This document shows positions 25,073 to 33,421 of a stretch of 64,000 bases of DNA, piece after piece. Position 1 is the stretch's first letter. Each line of letters starts with the position of its first letter. Source of the stretch: Canibacter sp052085365 (GTDB lineage: Bacteria > Actinomycetota > Actinomycetes > Actinomycetales > Microbacteriaceae); assembly GCA_052085365.1 (NCBI GenBank), contig JBQDFP010000005.1:44045-108044 (forward strand), given 5' to 3'. The translations under genes and the position numbers were made by a program. The notes under the pieces were generated by a model, which was not told the origin of the DNA, did not search any database, and was given only the letters and a program-made list of their open reading frames with translations.

Positions 25073-26116
25073 ATGCAGCACAACGACGTTCTCATTCGCC
25101 CACACGGCAGCATTTTACGTATCACGCTGAACCGACCACGGGCAATCAATGCCCTCACCACTGAAATGTGTATCAGGATTCGACACGCGATTGAGCGCGT
25201 GGATCCGACAGAAACAACCGCAATCGTGATCGATGGAGCAGGGGAACGGGGCCTATGCGGTGGCGGTGACATAAAGCGCATGAATGAAAGTTACGACGCC
25301 GGTATTGAGTTTCTTACCGAGGAGTACCGTATGGATTATGCGGCGCATATCTCATCGGTGCCAGTTGTTGGATTCATGTCGGGCGTTACGATGGGCGGCG
25401 GTATCGGTCTGACCGGCCATGCCGCGTTTCGCGTCGTTTCAGAGCGCAGCAGATTAGCCATGCCAGAGGCTCGCATTGGGATAATGCCTGACGTGGGAGG
25501 TCATCTGCTGTTATCGCGTATTCCAGGACGACTCGGAGAACTTCTCGCTATTACCGCGGGCACTTTGAACGCGGCTGACGCGTTGTACGCAGGTTTTGCT
25601 GACGCATACGTATCTGAAGCCGACCACGAGAGTCTGATCGACCGGCTTGCAGCAGGTATCTCTCCGCAGAAGGCGATAGATGAATTTCGCGCCGAGCTTC
25701 CCACTGACCTCACCCCCGGACTGTTTCAACAGCGGCAGTGGTGGGAACCTCTCGTTCATGAAACTGAGGAAGACCTGTGGCGGGAAGGCCCCGTCCCATT
25801 CGCGCGAGGTGTACTTGCGCGAATCGCAGCGAGTTCCAGTACGTACGCGACAGAAACCCTCGCGGTCGTGCGTACTATGTGTCCAGTGTCAGTCGTACTC
25901 AGCCTCGCACAACTCCAGCGCACCAGAAACGAGCAGTTAACCCTTCAGGATGTGCTCAACGATGACCTGCGAATTCTTTCACGCCTGATCGCAAGACCCG
26001 ATTTCGCCGAAGGTGTACGTGCATTGCTGATTGAGAAGGATAATAATCCTGGTTGGCAGCCTGCCTCGATTGACGAAATCACTTCCGTAGATATCAATGA
26101 ATTATTAGCTTCATAG
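25073..26116 (+). CDS. 3-hydroxyisobutyryl-CoA hydrolase / enoyl-CoA hydratase family
   Basis: Crotonase-fold enzyme of 347 residues. The length (about 80 residues more than ordinary hydratases) and the motifs GERGLCGGGDIK, MGGGIGLTGHAAFRVVSE, MPEARIGIMPDVGG and the C-terminal DFAEGVRALLIEKDNNPGW match 3-hydroxyisobutyryl-CoA hydrolase, which acts in valine catabolism. The catalytic Glu and Asp are in PEARIGIMPDVG. ATG 25073 is preferred over GTG 25067 because the -10 hexamer ends at 25066. No other valine-degradation gene is adjacent, so the pathway assignment rests on the family alone. Confidence 0.88.
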   Translation: MQHNDVLIRPHGSILRITLNRPRAINALTTEMCIRIRHAIERVDPTETTAIVIDGAGERGLCGGGDIKRMNESYDAGIEFLTEEYRMDYAAHISSVPVVGFMSGVTMGGGIGLTGHAAFRVVSERSRLAMPEARIGIMPDVGGHLLLSRIPGRLGELLAITAGTLNAADALYAGFADAYVSEADHESLIDRLAAGISPQKAIDEFRAELPTDLTPGLFQQRQWWEPLVHETEEDLWREGPVPFARGVLARIAASSSTYATETLAVVRTMCPVSVVLSLAQLQRTRNEQLTLQDVLNDDLRILSRLIARPDFAEGVRALLIEKDNNPGWQPASIDEITSVDINELLAS

Positions 26117-26172
26117 CATCGAAAGTTCAGCATGAAAGTTACAAGTGTTCGCACACATGCCGTCATGGGGTA

Positions 26173-26200
26173 TCGAAACATGTGAGATTCCTGGTAATCT
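26173..26200 (+). promoter_or_regulatory. Possible promoter of the NSS transporter
   Basis: TCGAAA (26173-26178), 16-base spacer, TAATCT (26195-26200), 39 bases before the GTG start. Consensus match is only moderate. Confidence 0.3.
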
Positions 26201-26239
26201 GCTGAAATCCTTATGACCACACTTCAGAGGAGAAAGAAA

Positions 26240-27820
26240 GTGGCAAAAGCAACGACGCAGGCCCCGGCCCGCGGACAATGGACCTCGCAGGCAGGTTTCA
26301 TCTTCGCAGCCCTCGGCTCAGCCCTCGGTCTCGGCAATATTTGGCGTTTCCCAGGTGTTGCGTACGAGAACGGCGGCGGCGCATTCCTAATTCCGTACAT
26401 CATCGCGCTACTCACGGCGGGTATTCCGATCTTGTTCCTAGACTATGCAATCGGGCACCGGTTCCGCGGCTCAGCCCCGCTTGCATTGCGTCGCGCGGCG
26501 GGGAAGCCTGGTGAAGCGCTCGGCTGGTTCCAAGTGATGATTTGCGTTTTTATCGCGATCTACTACACCGCTGTTATTGCGTGGACGGCAAGCTATTTCA
26601 TCTTCTCGTTTAACTTGAAATGGAAAAACGCTGAATCACCAGCAGCTTTCTTTACCGGTGAATATTTGCAAGTAGGGGAAAGCCAGTTCACCCTAGACTT
26701 TGTTCCGGGTGTGCTGATTCCGCTTGTTCTGTTTTGGGTAGTTGCCCTCGCTATTCTTGCGGCGGGCGTCGCAAAGGGTGTGCAGCGTGCAAACGTTGTC
26801 TTCATTCCGCTCTTGGTGATCAGCTTTATCGCACTGGTTATTGGCGCGTTGTTCCTCCCCGGAGCAAGCGCTGGTCTGAATGAATTCTTTACGCCAGACT
26901 TTGCTGCTCTGGGGCATGCTTCCGTGTGGATTGCGGCGTATAGTCAGATCTTCTTCTCACTGTCGATCGCCTTCGGAATCATGTTGACATACAGCTCATA
27001 CCGGAAGCGTCGCTCAAACCTGTCAGGCCCTGGTCTGGTTGTTGCATTCGGTAACAGCTCATTTGAGTTGCTGGCTGGCATCGGCGTGTTCGCGGCTCTC
27101 GGGTTCTTCGCGACACAGCAGTCCACGTCGATTGATCAGCTCGAAGGCCTTACCGGCGTTGGACTCGCGTTCATGACCTTCCCGGCAATCGTTTCGGAAA
27201 TGCCAATTGCTCCAGTCTTCGGCATTCTGTTCTTCGGTTCGCTGCTTCTGGCAGGTATCACCTCGCTCATTTCAATCCTTGAAGTTGTGATTGCCGGCAT
27301 TATGGACAAGTTCTACCTGAGCCGTACCGCCACTGTGTGGGGAGTGGGTGGTGGACTTGCCATCATTTCAGTGATTTTGTTTGGTACGACATCCGGACTT
27401 TTCACCCTCGACACGATCGACAAGTTCGCCAACGAAGTTGGCATCGTCTTGAGCGCAATCGTCACATGTGTGCTGGTGCTGTGGGTATACCGTCGCGGTA
27501 AAGAGCTCTCCACTCACGTCTCTCGTATTTCAACCTTCAAGATTGACAAGATTTGGCGGTTCCTTGTCGGAGTCGTGAGTCCAGTCGTGATTGGGGTCAT
27601 GCTGATTCAGGTAATTATTGCGCTCATCGGCGACGGCTATGAAGGATACCCAAGCTGGTTCCTCGGAGTCTTTGGCTGGGGCTCAGTTGGAGTGATGGCG
27701 CTCGTCGCAATCATTCTGACCTTCATTCCGTGGAAGAAGAGTCCCGCGAAGTTCGAAGGATGGCCTCAGATCGACGGCGCGCCCGTCACCACGGGTGCAA
27801 ATAAGCTGGGAGGTGAATAA
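26240..27820 (+). CDS. metP: Sodium-dependent NSS transporter, methionine/alanine importer type, large subunit
   Basis: Neurotransmitter:sodium symporter family member of 526 residues with about twelve helices and the LeuT-like fold. The N-terminal signature GFIFAALGSALGLGNIWRFPGVAYENGGGAFLIPY forms the sodium and substrate site; only its motif is quoted in part here: ALGLGNIWRFP. The GTG at 26240 has AGAGGAG seven bases ahead and is preferred to the ATG at 26213. A tiny membrane protein of the MetS type overlaps its stop by one base, as in the Corynebacterium glutamicum MetPS methionine/alanine importer, so methionine or alanine uptake is the best guess. Confidence 0.88.
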   Translation: MAKATTQAPARGQWTSQAGFIFAALGSALGLGNIWRFPGVAYENGGGAFLIPYIIALLTAGIPILFLDYAIGHRFRGSAPLALRRAAGKPGEALGWFQVMICVFIAIYYTAVIAWTASYFIFSFNLKWKNAESPAAFFTGEYLQVGESQFTLDFVPGVLIPLVLFWVVALAILAAGVAKGVQRANVVFIPLLVISFIALVIGALFLPGASAGLNEFFTPDFAALGHASVWIAAYSQIFFSLSIAFGIMLTYSSYRKRRSNLSGPGLVVAFGNSSFELLAGIGVFAALGFFATQQSTSIDQLEGLTGVGLAFMTFPAIVSEMPIAPVFGILFFGSLLLAGITSLISILEVVIAGIMDKFYLSRTATVWGVGGGLAIISVILFGTTSGLFTLDTIDKFANEVGIVLSAIVTCVLVLWVYRRGKELSTHVSRISTFKIDKIWRFLVGVVSPVVIGVMLIQVIIALIGDGYEGYPSWFLGVFGWGSVGVMALVAIILTFIPWKKSPAKFEGWPQIDGAPVTTGANKLGGE

Positions 27821-27972
27821 TGACCGGCACAGCGATTTTCTTTCTGATCCTCGCGGCAGTAGTCATCTGGGGTGGCCTGCTCGCCTCGGTGATCTTCCTG
27901 AACCGCAATCCTGAAATCGACCAGTATCCTGCGGGAGGCGAAGACCGTCCAGGAGAAGAACTCGACGATTAG
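27820..27972 (+). CDS. metS: NSS transporter small subunit, MetS-like
   Basis: Protein of 50 residues with one membrane helix (TAIFFLILAAVVIWGGLLAS, residues 4-23) and a short acidic cytoplasmic-type tail ending GEELDD. The ATG overlaps the TAA of the large subunit (TAATG) and has GGGAGG upstream, so the pair is translationally coupled. Its size, helix and position match the small subunit required by MetP-type importers. Too short to be found by many length-filtered gene callers. Confidence 0.85.
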   Translation: MTGTAIFFLILAAVVIWGGLLASVIFLNRNPEIDQYPAGGEDRPGEELDD

Positions 27973-28021
27973 CCCGAACACGTAAACTGATACATATCGG
28001 TTTCGTTCAGAATGGAGCATT

Positions 28022-28678
28022 GTGTTTGGGTGGCTGAAAAAATTATCGAACTCAGGTTCGAAGAAAGCGTCGTCGCGGCGACGCCGCGCGCCCAAACGTA
28101 ATCTCGCGCCAGTCGAGGACATTGTTGAACAGGGCCTTATGGTTGCTGACGTAGCCGTTCGAATGAACGTCAAAAATCAGATCATTATGAATGCCCTGGG
28201 CCACCATATGAACTACGACGCAAATGAAATACTCGAGCTCGTCCGCAAGGCCACAACTGACCTTGCGGACGAGCGAGAGCGCGACGCATTGCATATTCAA
28301 CGCGTCCGCCACGAAATACGAAGCAGTGGTCGCAGCAGCTGGAGCGACTCTTCTTCATACGATGGCGAAGATAATTCAACGCTCAAACACCGGCAAGAAG
28401 TGTATGAGGGAGTTGCAACCGAACTGCGCAAGCTAGTCGAAGACAACGAATATTTGAAATCTCGTGCAGAAACCGCTCGCGAACTTGCCTGGGAAGAAAT
28501 CGGAAACTCGTTAAAAGACCGGGCCGAGCACCCCTATTACAGCGGCGGCCACACCGAAGAATATCGTGAAGAGCGAGACAGTCGAATACAGCTACTGATT
28601 CAGAAAGATCTCACAGAACTGGTACAGCAGCAGCGTCCCGAAAAAGACAAGAAACGTAAACTGTTCGGGCGCTCCTAA
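28022..28678 (+). CDS. Hypothetical cytoplasmic protein, basic at both ends
   Basis: Protein of 218 residues with no domain I recognise. The N-terminus is Lys/Arg/Ser-rich (SKKASSRRRRAPKR). The middle reads as helical, with VEDIVEQGLMVADVAVRMNVKNQIIMNALGHHM only partly resembling a helix-turn-helix, and a Ser-rich linker (SSGRSSWSDSSSYDGED). Residues about 130-210 are charged heptad-like helix, ending with KKRKLFGRS. The GTG start has GGAG five bases upstream. It is downstream of metPS and convergent with the GNAT gene. Unknown function; nucleic acid binding is only a guess from charge. Confidence 0.7.
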   Translation: MFGWLKKLSNSGSKKASSRRRRAPKRNLAPVEDIVEQGLMVADVAVRMNVKNQIIMNALGHHMNYDANEILELVRKATTDLADERERDALHIQRVRHEIRSSGRSSWSDSSSYDGEDNSTLKHRQEVYEGVATELRKLVEDNEYLKSRAETARELAWEEIGNSLKDRAEHPYYSGGHTEEYREERDSRIQLLIQKDLTELVQQQRPEKDKKRKLFGRS

Positions 28679-28692
28679 CTCAACGCGAACGG

Positions 28693-29028
28693 TTAAAACT
28701 CTCCCGTTGCGCGACCATTGTCGTCCAGGATCTGCGGACGCTTCTCGATAACCCCTTGGATAAACCAGCACGAGGCAGCCAGCTTTTTCCCCTTCGTAGT
28801 GGGATGAGTCAACGCATACTGCGCCAACAGAGTTGAGAGACCGTTGCCTCGGAAATCAGGGTCAATCACAGTGTGATTGAAATCACGCACAATCTCACCG
28901 AAATCTGAAAAGTGTGCAACGCCAACCTGAGTATCATTTTTCACCAACAGAAATCGTGAACCATCAGCGTCGTAGTCGAATGTGAAGCCATCTTCTTGAG
29001 CTGCGGTGAGTGATTCGTAACGTGCCAT
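28693..29028 (-). CDS. YjdJ-type GNAT acetyltransferase-like protein
   Basis: Protein of 111 residues of the small Gcn5-related fold (Acetyltransf_CG/YjdJ). The acyl-CoA loop is seen as DPDFRGNGLSTLLAQYAL, followed by GKKLAASCWFIQGVIEKRP, which is the usual end of this family. Substrate unknown. ATG 29028 is chosen because TAGCCT lies seven bases upstream and it begins the conserved fold; longer readings to 29109 run into the divergent lipoprotein gene. Confidence 0.82.
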   Translation of the reverse strand: MARYESLTAAQEDGFTFDYDADGSRFLLVKNDTQVGVAHFSDFGEIVRDFNHTVIDPDFRGNGLSTLLAQYALTHPTTKGKKLAASCWFIQGVIEKRPQILDDNGRATGEF

Positions 29029-29035
29029 GCCACCC

Positions 29036-29041
29036 AGGCTA
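29036..29041 (-). promoter_or_regulatory. -10 element of the GNAT gene, leaderless geometry
   Basis: TAGCCT on the minus strand, seven bases before the ATG at 29028. Confidence 0.4.
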
Positions 29042-29047
29042 TACCCG

Positions 29048-29053
29048 CATAAT
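29048..29053 (+). promoter_or_regulatory. -10 element of the lipoprotein gene, leaderless geometry
   Basis: CATAAT ends six bases before the ATG at 29060, and six bases from the opposing -10. Confidence 0.45.
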
Positions 29054-29059
29054 GGATGT

Positions 29060-29593
29060 ATGCAGCAATTCGGTCGGTTACTGGTGTGCGTTCTAGTACT
29101 CACACTCACGGGATGCTCGTTAGGCTCAGACGTAGACGAACCGGCCCCAACTTTGCCGCAGGCGGCAGAGAACTACCTCACCGCAGTATGCCCAGTGAAC
29201 GAGAAATGGGACGAGGTGGATCTCACTGTTGACGCGCTCGAGATCGAACAAGATCAAGGCGAAAGCGGAGACTCCGAAACCGTCAAAAAAGCACTATCTA
29301 CGCTCGCGTATACGGCTGAAAAAGCTGCACAAGAACTCGAATCTCAGCCCTGGCCCGAAGCCGCGGCGAACGACATTCAAGCAGTCGCGGACGCGCTACG
29401 GAACGACGCGGCGACGGCGCATAGCGTTCAGAAGCTTTCTGCCGAAAAAATTATCTCGTACCAGTGGCCAGACGCAGCAAAGACTGCGAAACTGACTGAA
29501 CAGATCAGGCAAAAGCTGCAGGCAACGCAAAATTGCAACGAATTTATTGAGTCACAGCAGGCCCAGCAAAAGGAAAGTGAGCACGCAGATTGA
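29060..29593 (+). CDS. Putative lipoprotein
   Basis: Protein of 177 residues with a lipoprotein signal: basic start, hydrophobic core and lipobox LTGC with the lipid-modified Cys at 19. The mature part is Ala/Glu/Gln-rich and predicted helical, with two cysteines (in AVCPVNEKW and QNCNEF) that could form a disulfide. No named family. It starts the transcription unit that continues into the SAH-hydrolase-like gene, whose TTG start overlaps its stop by four bases, so the two are coupled. It may be a cell-surface partner, but nothing proves this. Confidence 0.8.
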   Translation: MQQFGRLLVCVLVLTLTGCSLGSDVDEPAPTLPQAAENYLTAVCPVNEKWDEVDLTVDALEIEQDQGESGDSETVKKALSTLAYTAEKAAQELESQPWPEAAANDIQAVADALRNDAATAHSVQKLSAEKIISYQWPDAAKTAKLTEQIRQKLQATQNCNEFIESQQAQQKESEHAD

Positions 29594-31182
29594 CCTCATT
29601 TGAACAGGCAGCTGCCTCCACGCGTTTGACCGCTCTTGTTCGCCGCGCCACACGGTCAACGAACAAAATGCTCGCGGGATCTCGGATCAAAGTCATTGGC
29701 GAAAGCACGCAAGCGCTCACTAAGATGCTGGTCCAGTTTGGCGCGATCGTAAGCGCTGCACCGCTTGATTTTCTATTTATTGTGGGAGACCCGCACGAAG
29801 CGTTCACAGGCCAATCAGATCTTAATACGAGGCTGTGGAGACCAGCCCGTGACCTGCCGACCATTATCGTCACCGAAGACGACACCGCCAGCTTCGTCGC
29901 ACGACTCACGCGTGAAACCGACGCGCAGCCGGTGCCCAACCAACAACGCTCTGAACTTATCGAACTTGAAAACCCTGCCGGTGAGCGGCTTGCGGTCACA
30001 GTCGCCCCACACGGGCAAGCTGACGCAGAAAAGCGCATAGCATGGGCGTTACGCGGTATGCCGACAACCCGTGCACTGCTCGAGGAGCACCGCGGAAGTA
30101 TTGCTGGGAAGCGTTTGACAGTGAGTTTGCTGCTCGAACCCAAGACGGCTGCTCTCGTGGCTGGCTTACATAACAGCGGTGCGGACGTCACTGTGTTTGC
30201 CCCAGAAAGTGAGACAGACCCGACAGTCGCGCGCGCCCTTCACGATCTGGGAGTGCGAGTGTGTGCCCCGAAAGCTGGCATTCAAGATGCAGCGAGCACC
30301 GCAGAGTACCCAGATGAAGTACGTGCACGTGAGTCACTCGATACAGGACCTCAATTTTTGATTGACGACGGCGCACATCTTATTCGCCTCGCACACACGC
30401 AATACCGTAAGGCGCTCACAACGTTGCGTGCCGCAGCTGAAGAAACGACAAGCGGAGTGCGCCCGCTCATCGAAATGGATGCCGAGGATGAACTGAAAAT
30501 CCCGGTCATTGCGGTGAATAATGCGCGAACCAAAACCCTGTTTGATAATCGGGTTGGCACAGGTGAAAGCTGCCTCATGGCCATCGCCGAAGAAACAGAG
30601 CTAATGGGTAAGAACTGCGTCATCTTCGGATACGGGCCGGTCGGTCAGGGATGCGCACGCGCAGCTGCAGCGTTTGGCAGTCGCGTGTCTGTCATCGAAC
30701 GAGACTCAGTCGCAGCGCTTCAAGCACTCACTGACGGCTGGGACATAGGTAGTCTCGAAAGCGCTGACTTGGTAATCTCAGCAACCGGAGTCTGGCAAAC
30801 CATCACTGAAGAACATCTCAACACAGTCCCTGATGGAACAGTGCTTGCCGTCGCAGGAGGAATCGACGGGGAAATCGCCGATATCCGAAGGAAGAATGTG
30901 ACTGTTCTTGCTGATGGAGCCGGGGTGAACTATACCGCTGGAGAAGGCAATCCCCTCGAAGTGATGGACCTCTCGTTTGCCACCCAGGTAGCTGCGCTCG
31001 CAGATTTGATCCACACGCCAGATCGAACCGCTGGCGTCTACCAACTTTCAGTCGAAACTGAAGAGGAAATTGCCCGAACCGCACTTGCCGCACGAGGTGT
31101 CGAAATACCTGAAAACCCGCGTGAGACTCGACCGGGTGGGGCGGCTCAACACTGGACCACGCACAGGTTCCGACTAGACTAA
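29590..31182 (+). CDS. Divergent S-adenosylhomocysteine hydrolase-like protein, active site incomplete
   Basis: Protein of 530 residues whose C-terminal 420 residues have the SAH hydrolase (AHCY) fold. The NAD-binding Rossmann motif GYGPVGQGCA (about residue 350), AEETTSGV, IDDGAHLIRLAHTQY and TKTLFDN align with the family by eye. Compared with human AHCY, the equivalents of Glu156, Lys186 and Asp190 appear kept, but His55 is Leu (SLLLEPKTA), Cys195 is Thr (GTGES), His301 is Gly (AGGIDGEI) and His353 is Asn (GNPLEVM). Ordinary SAH hydrolysis is therefore unlikely. The first 110 residues are an extra Rossmann-like segment not found in AHCY. It is coupled to a lipoprotein and followed after nine bases by a deaminase-type amidohydrolase. 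Confidence 0.8.
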   Translation: MTSFEQAAASTRLTALVRRATRSTNKMLAGSRIKVIGESTQALTKMLVQFGAIVSAAPLDFLFIVGDPHEAFTGQSDLNTRLWRPARDLPTIIVTEDDTASFVARLTRETDAQPVPNQQRSELIELENPAGERLAVTVAPHGQADAEKRIAWALRGMPTTRALLEEHRGSIAGKRLTVSLLLEPKTAALVAGLHNSGADVTVFAPESETDPTVARALHDLGVRVCAPKAGIQDAASTAEYPDEVRARESLDTGPQFLIDDGAHLIRLAHTQYRKALTTLRAAAEETTSGVRPLIEMDAEDELKIPVIAVNNARTKTLFDNRVGTGESCLMAIAEETELMGKNCVIFGYGPVGQGCARAAAAFGSRVSVIERDSVAALQALTDGWDIGSLESADLVISATGVWQTITEEHLNTVPDGTVLAVAGGIDGEIADIRRKNVTVLADGAGVNYTAGEGNPLEVMDLSFATQVAALADLIHTPDRTAGVYQLSVETEEEIARTALAARGVEIPENPRETRPGGAAQHWTTHRFRLD

Positions 31183-31191
31183 GGCGCTGAT

Positions 31192-32493
31192 ATGAACATA
31201 GATACTTCTGATGATCAAGTGATCGTCTACTCAGCCCCAATTGTGTTGCCGGTGACAAGTCCCAGAATCCCTGACGGAGCGGTTGCCGTACGAAGCGACA
31301 AGATCGTCCACGTCGGTGACCGTCGTTGGGTACTTGAACAACTCACTGAACACGGCGCCAGCTACCACGAAGAACATTTTGACGGGGCAATTGCTCCCGG
31401 CCTCGTGAACGCACACACACATTTGCAGTACACACACATGGGTGACGTCGCAAGCCGACACTACAATGGTTTCGACGACTGGGGCGATGCTTTCGATGTC
31501 GCATATGACGGCAGTAACCATGACTGGGCGAGAGCGGCCGCAGACGGAGCTCAACAGGTGATTGCCTCAGGAACCACCACCGCAGCAGATGTCGTCACCG
31601 ACGACGCCGCATTCTCAGCGCTCTCAGATGCTGGCCTACACGGGATCGCCTACTGGGAAATTTACGGAACCAGTAACGTGGATTGGGCGGGGGGAGCGCG
31701 TGACGATCTGCGCGATCGGCTCACAAACTTCTCGAGCAACGCACCCACGGGAGTGTCTCCGCACGCACCGTATTCGCTCGAAGTGTCACCGTTACTCGAA
31801 ATCCCTGACATCGCACGCGAAGTCGGTATGCGCCTGCACATTCATCTTGCTGAAGCGCACATGGAACGCGCACTCAGAGGGGATTCGAGCACGTGGGCAG
31901 AAATCGGTGCCGATAGTTTTCGGGCGCTTCGGTCACACGGTGTGGGGGTGTCATCAACGCAGTTTGTTGATCATCTGGGCGTGCTCGGCCCCGATTGTCA
32001 TATCGCGCACGGCGTGTATGTTGACGCTGAAGATCGAGCACTTCTGCGCGCTCGTGGTACCGCAGTCGCGCTATGTCCAAGATCAAATACCGTCATCGGT
32101 CTTGATATGCCGCCAGTCGCTGACTACTTACGAGAGGGCAACCTCATCGCCGTGGGCACGGACTCACTGTCGTCGTCACCATCTCTGGACCTGCTCGCTG
32201 ATGTTTCGCTGCTGTACAGCGTCGCTCGTGAACAAGGATATGGCAACAGCGACCTGCACCAGCTGCTGTTTAATGCTGCAACACTTGGTGGTGCAACGGC
32301 GCTTGGGCTGCAAGTTGGTCGGGACCGCATCGGACAGCTTGGTGTGGGTGCATTGGCCGATCTTTCCTTCTTTGACGTTCCGACAACTTCGGCTGACGAT
32401 GCACTCGCTGCGCTTGTTGAAGATGGTGCCGGGCGGAATCGTCGCACCATAATTTCGGGCGTCGAAAAGTTCCGTTTCGAGGCCGGAGCGTAA
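31192..32493 (+). CDS. Amidohydrolase, MTA/SAH or aminodeoxyfutalosine deaminase-like
   Basis: Metal-dependent amidohydrolase of 433 residues. H75-x-H77 in NAHTHLQY, the third His in RLHIHLAEA, the fourth in CHIAHGVY and Asp in VGTDSLSSSPSLDLL give a complete zinc site of the TrzN/guanine-deaminase/SAH-deaminase group. SPHAPYSLEVS is also typical of adenosine-derivative deaminases. Likely substrates are S-adenosylhomocysteine, methylthioadenosine or aminodeoxyfutalosine; no menaquinone gene is present to favour the last. Its pairing with an AHCY-fold protein favours an adenosine-thioether type substrate. It is nine bases after the upstream gene. Confidence 0.85.
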   Translation: MNIDTSDDQVIVYSAPIVLPVTSPRIPDGAVAVRSDKIVHVGDRRWVLEQLTEHGASYHEEHFDGAIAPGLVNAHTHLQYTHMGDVASRHYNGFDDWGDAFDVAYDGSNHDWARAAADGAQQVIASGTTTAADVVTDDAAFSALSDAGLHGIAYWEIYGTSNVDWAGGARDDLRDRLTNFSSNAPTGVSPHAPYSLEVSPLLEIPDIAREVGMRLHIHLAEAHMERALRGDSSTWAEIGADSFRALRSHGVGVSSTQFVDHLGVLGPDCHIAHGVYVDAEDRALLRARGTAVALCPRSNTVIGLDMPPVADYLREGNLIAVGTDSLSSSPSLDLLADVSLLYSVAREQGYGNSDLHQLLFNAATLGGATALGLQVGRDRIGQLGVGALADLSFFDVPTTSADDALAALVEDGAGRNRRTIISGVEKFRFEAGA

Positions 32494-32584
32494 CAAAGTG
32501 AAGCGCGGTCATGCGCTTGAATTATTTCCCGTAGAATAGCGGAAGCTTATTTATTCCCCCTTCGACTTCGTTAAAGGATGACTC

Positions 32585-33415
32585 ATGTCGCATTTCTCAC
32601 GTTTGAGCGTGCTCGCTGCCGCAAGTGGCGCTGCTGCGCTGGTATTGGTTGGCTGCGCATCTGGTGCTGACAGCAACAGTGATTCAGAAACCGTCACTGA
32701 TGGCAAGCTAACTATTGCTACCGGTGAGCCTGCTTACGCTCCGTGGGTCATGGATAATAACCCAGAGTCTGGCGAAGGTCTCGAAGCCGCAGTTGCGTAC
32801 GCAGTCGCCGACGAGCTCGGTTATGCGGAAGACGATGTCGTGTGGGTCCGTTCCACATTTGACGGAGCAATTGCACCTGGACCGAAGGACTGGGATCTGA
32901 ATATTCAGCAGTTCTCGGTGACCGAAGAGCGTAAGAATGCCGTTGACTTCTCATCACCGTACTATGTGACCACGCAGGCGGTTGTGGCACCAAGCGATAG
33001 CCCTGCTGCTGACGCGAAAGGTCTCGCGGATTTGAAAGATGACCTGATTGGTGTCGCATCGGGGACCACCTCACTGAGCGTGGCTCAAGATCTCATCGAC
33101 CCTAGCCAGGAACTTCAGGTCTTTAACAGTGTTGACGACACCGTCAGTGCATTGAAGTCGGGCAATATTGATGCGATGGTGACTGACCTTCCGGGTGCCT
33201 TCTACGTTCGCGACGCACAGCTTGAAGGTGATGGAGTGATCGTAGGGCAGCTCGATTCAACTGAAGGTGGCGACGAATTTGCGTTTGTTCTGCCCAAGGA
33301 TTCAGCACTCACCTCCAAAGTTGATGAAGCTCTCGCAACGTTGGAAGACAACGGCACACTTGATGACCTGGCAAAGCAGTGGCTTGCAAACCAGGATGCT
33401 CCGATTCTGAAGTAA
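32585..33415 (+). CDS. Polar amino acid ABC transporter substrate-binding lipoprotein
   Basis: Family 3 solute-binding protein of 276 residues. The lipobox LVGC places the modified Cys at 24. The mature domain has the two-lobed amino acid-binding pattern: EGLEAAVAYAVADELG, then the recurring SVTEERKNAVDFSSPYY motif and DLPGAFYVRDAQ. The ligand is probably a polar or basic amino acid. AAAGGA precedes the ATG. It is the first gene of a three-gene importer and lies 91 bp after the amidohydrolase, so co-transcription with that operon is possible. Confidence 0.92.
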   Translation: MSHFSRLSVLAAASGAAALVLVGCASGADSNSDSETVTDGKLTIATGEPAYAPWVMDNNPESGEGLEAAVAYAVADELGYAEDDVVWVRSTFDGAIAPGPKDWDLNIQQFSVTEERKNAVDFSSPYYVTTQAVVAPSDSPAADAKGLADLKDDLIGVASGTTSLSVAQDLIDPSQELQVFNSVDDTVSALKSGNIDAMVTDLPGAFYVRDAQLEGDGVIVGQLDSTEGGDEFAFVLPKDSALTSKVDEALATLEDNGTLDDLAKQWLANQDAPILK

Positions 33416-33421
33416 CCACTC

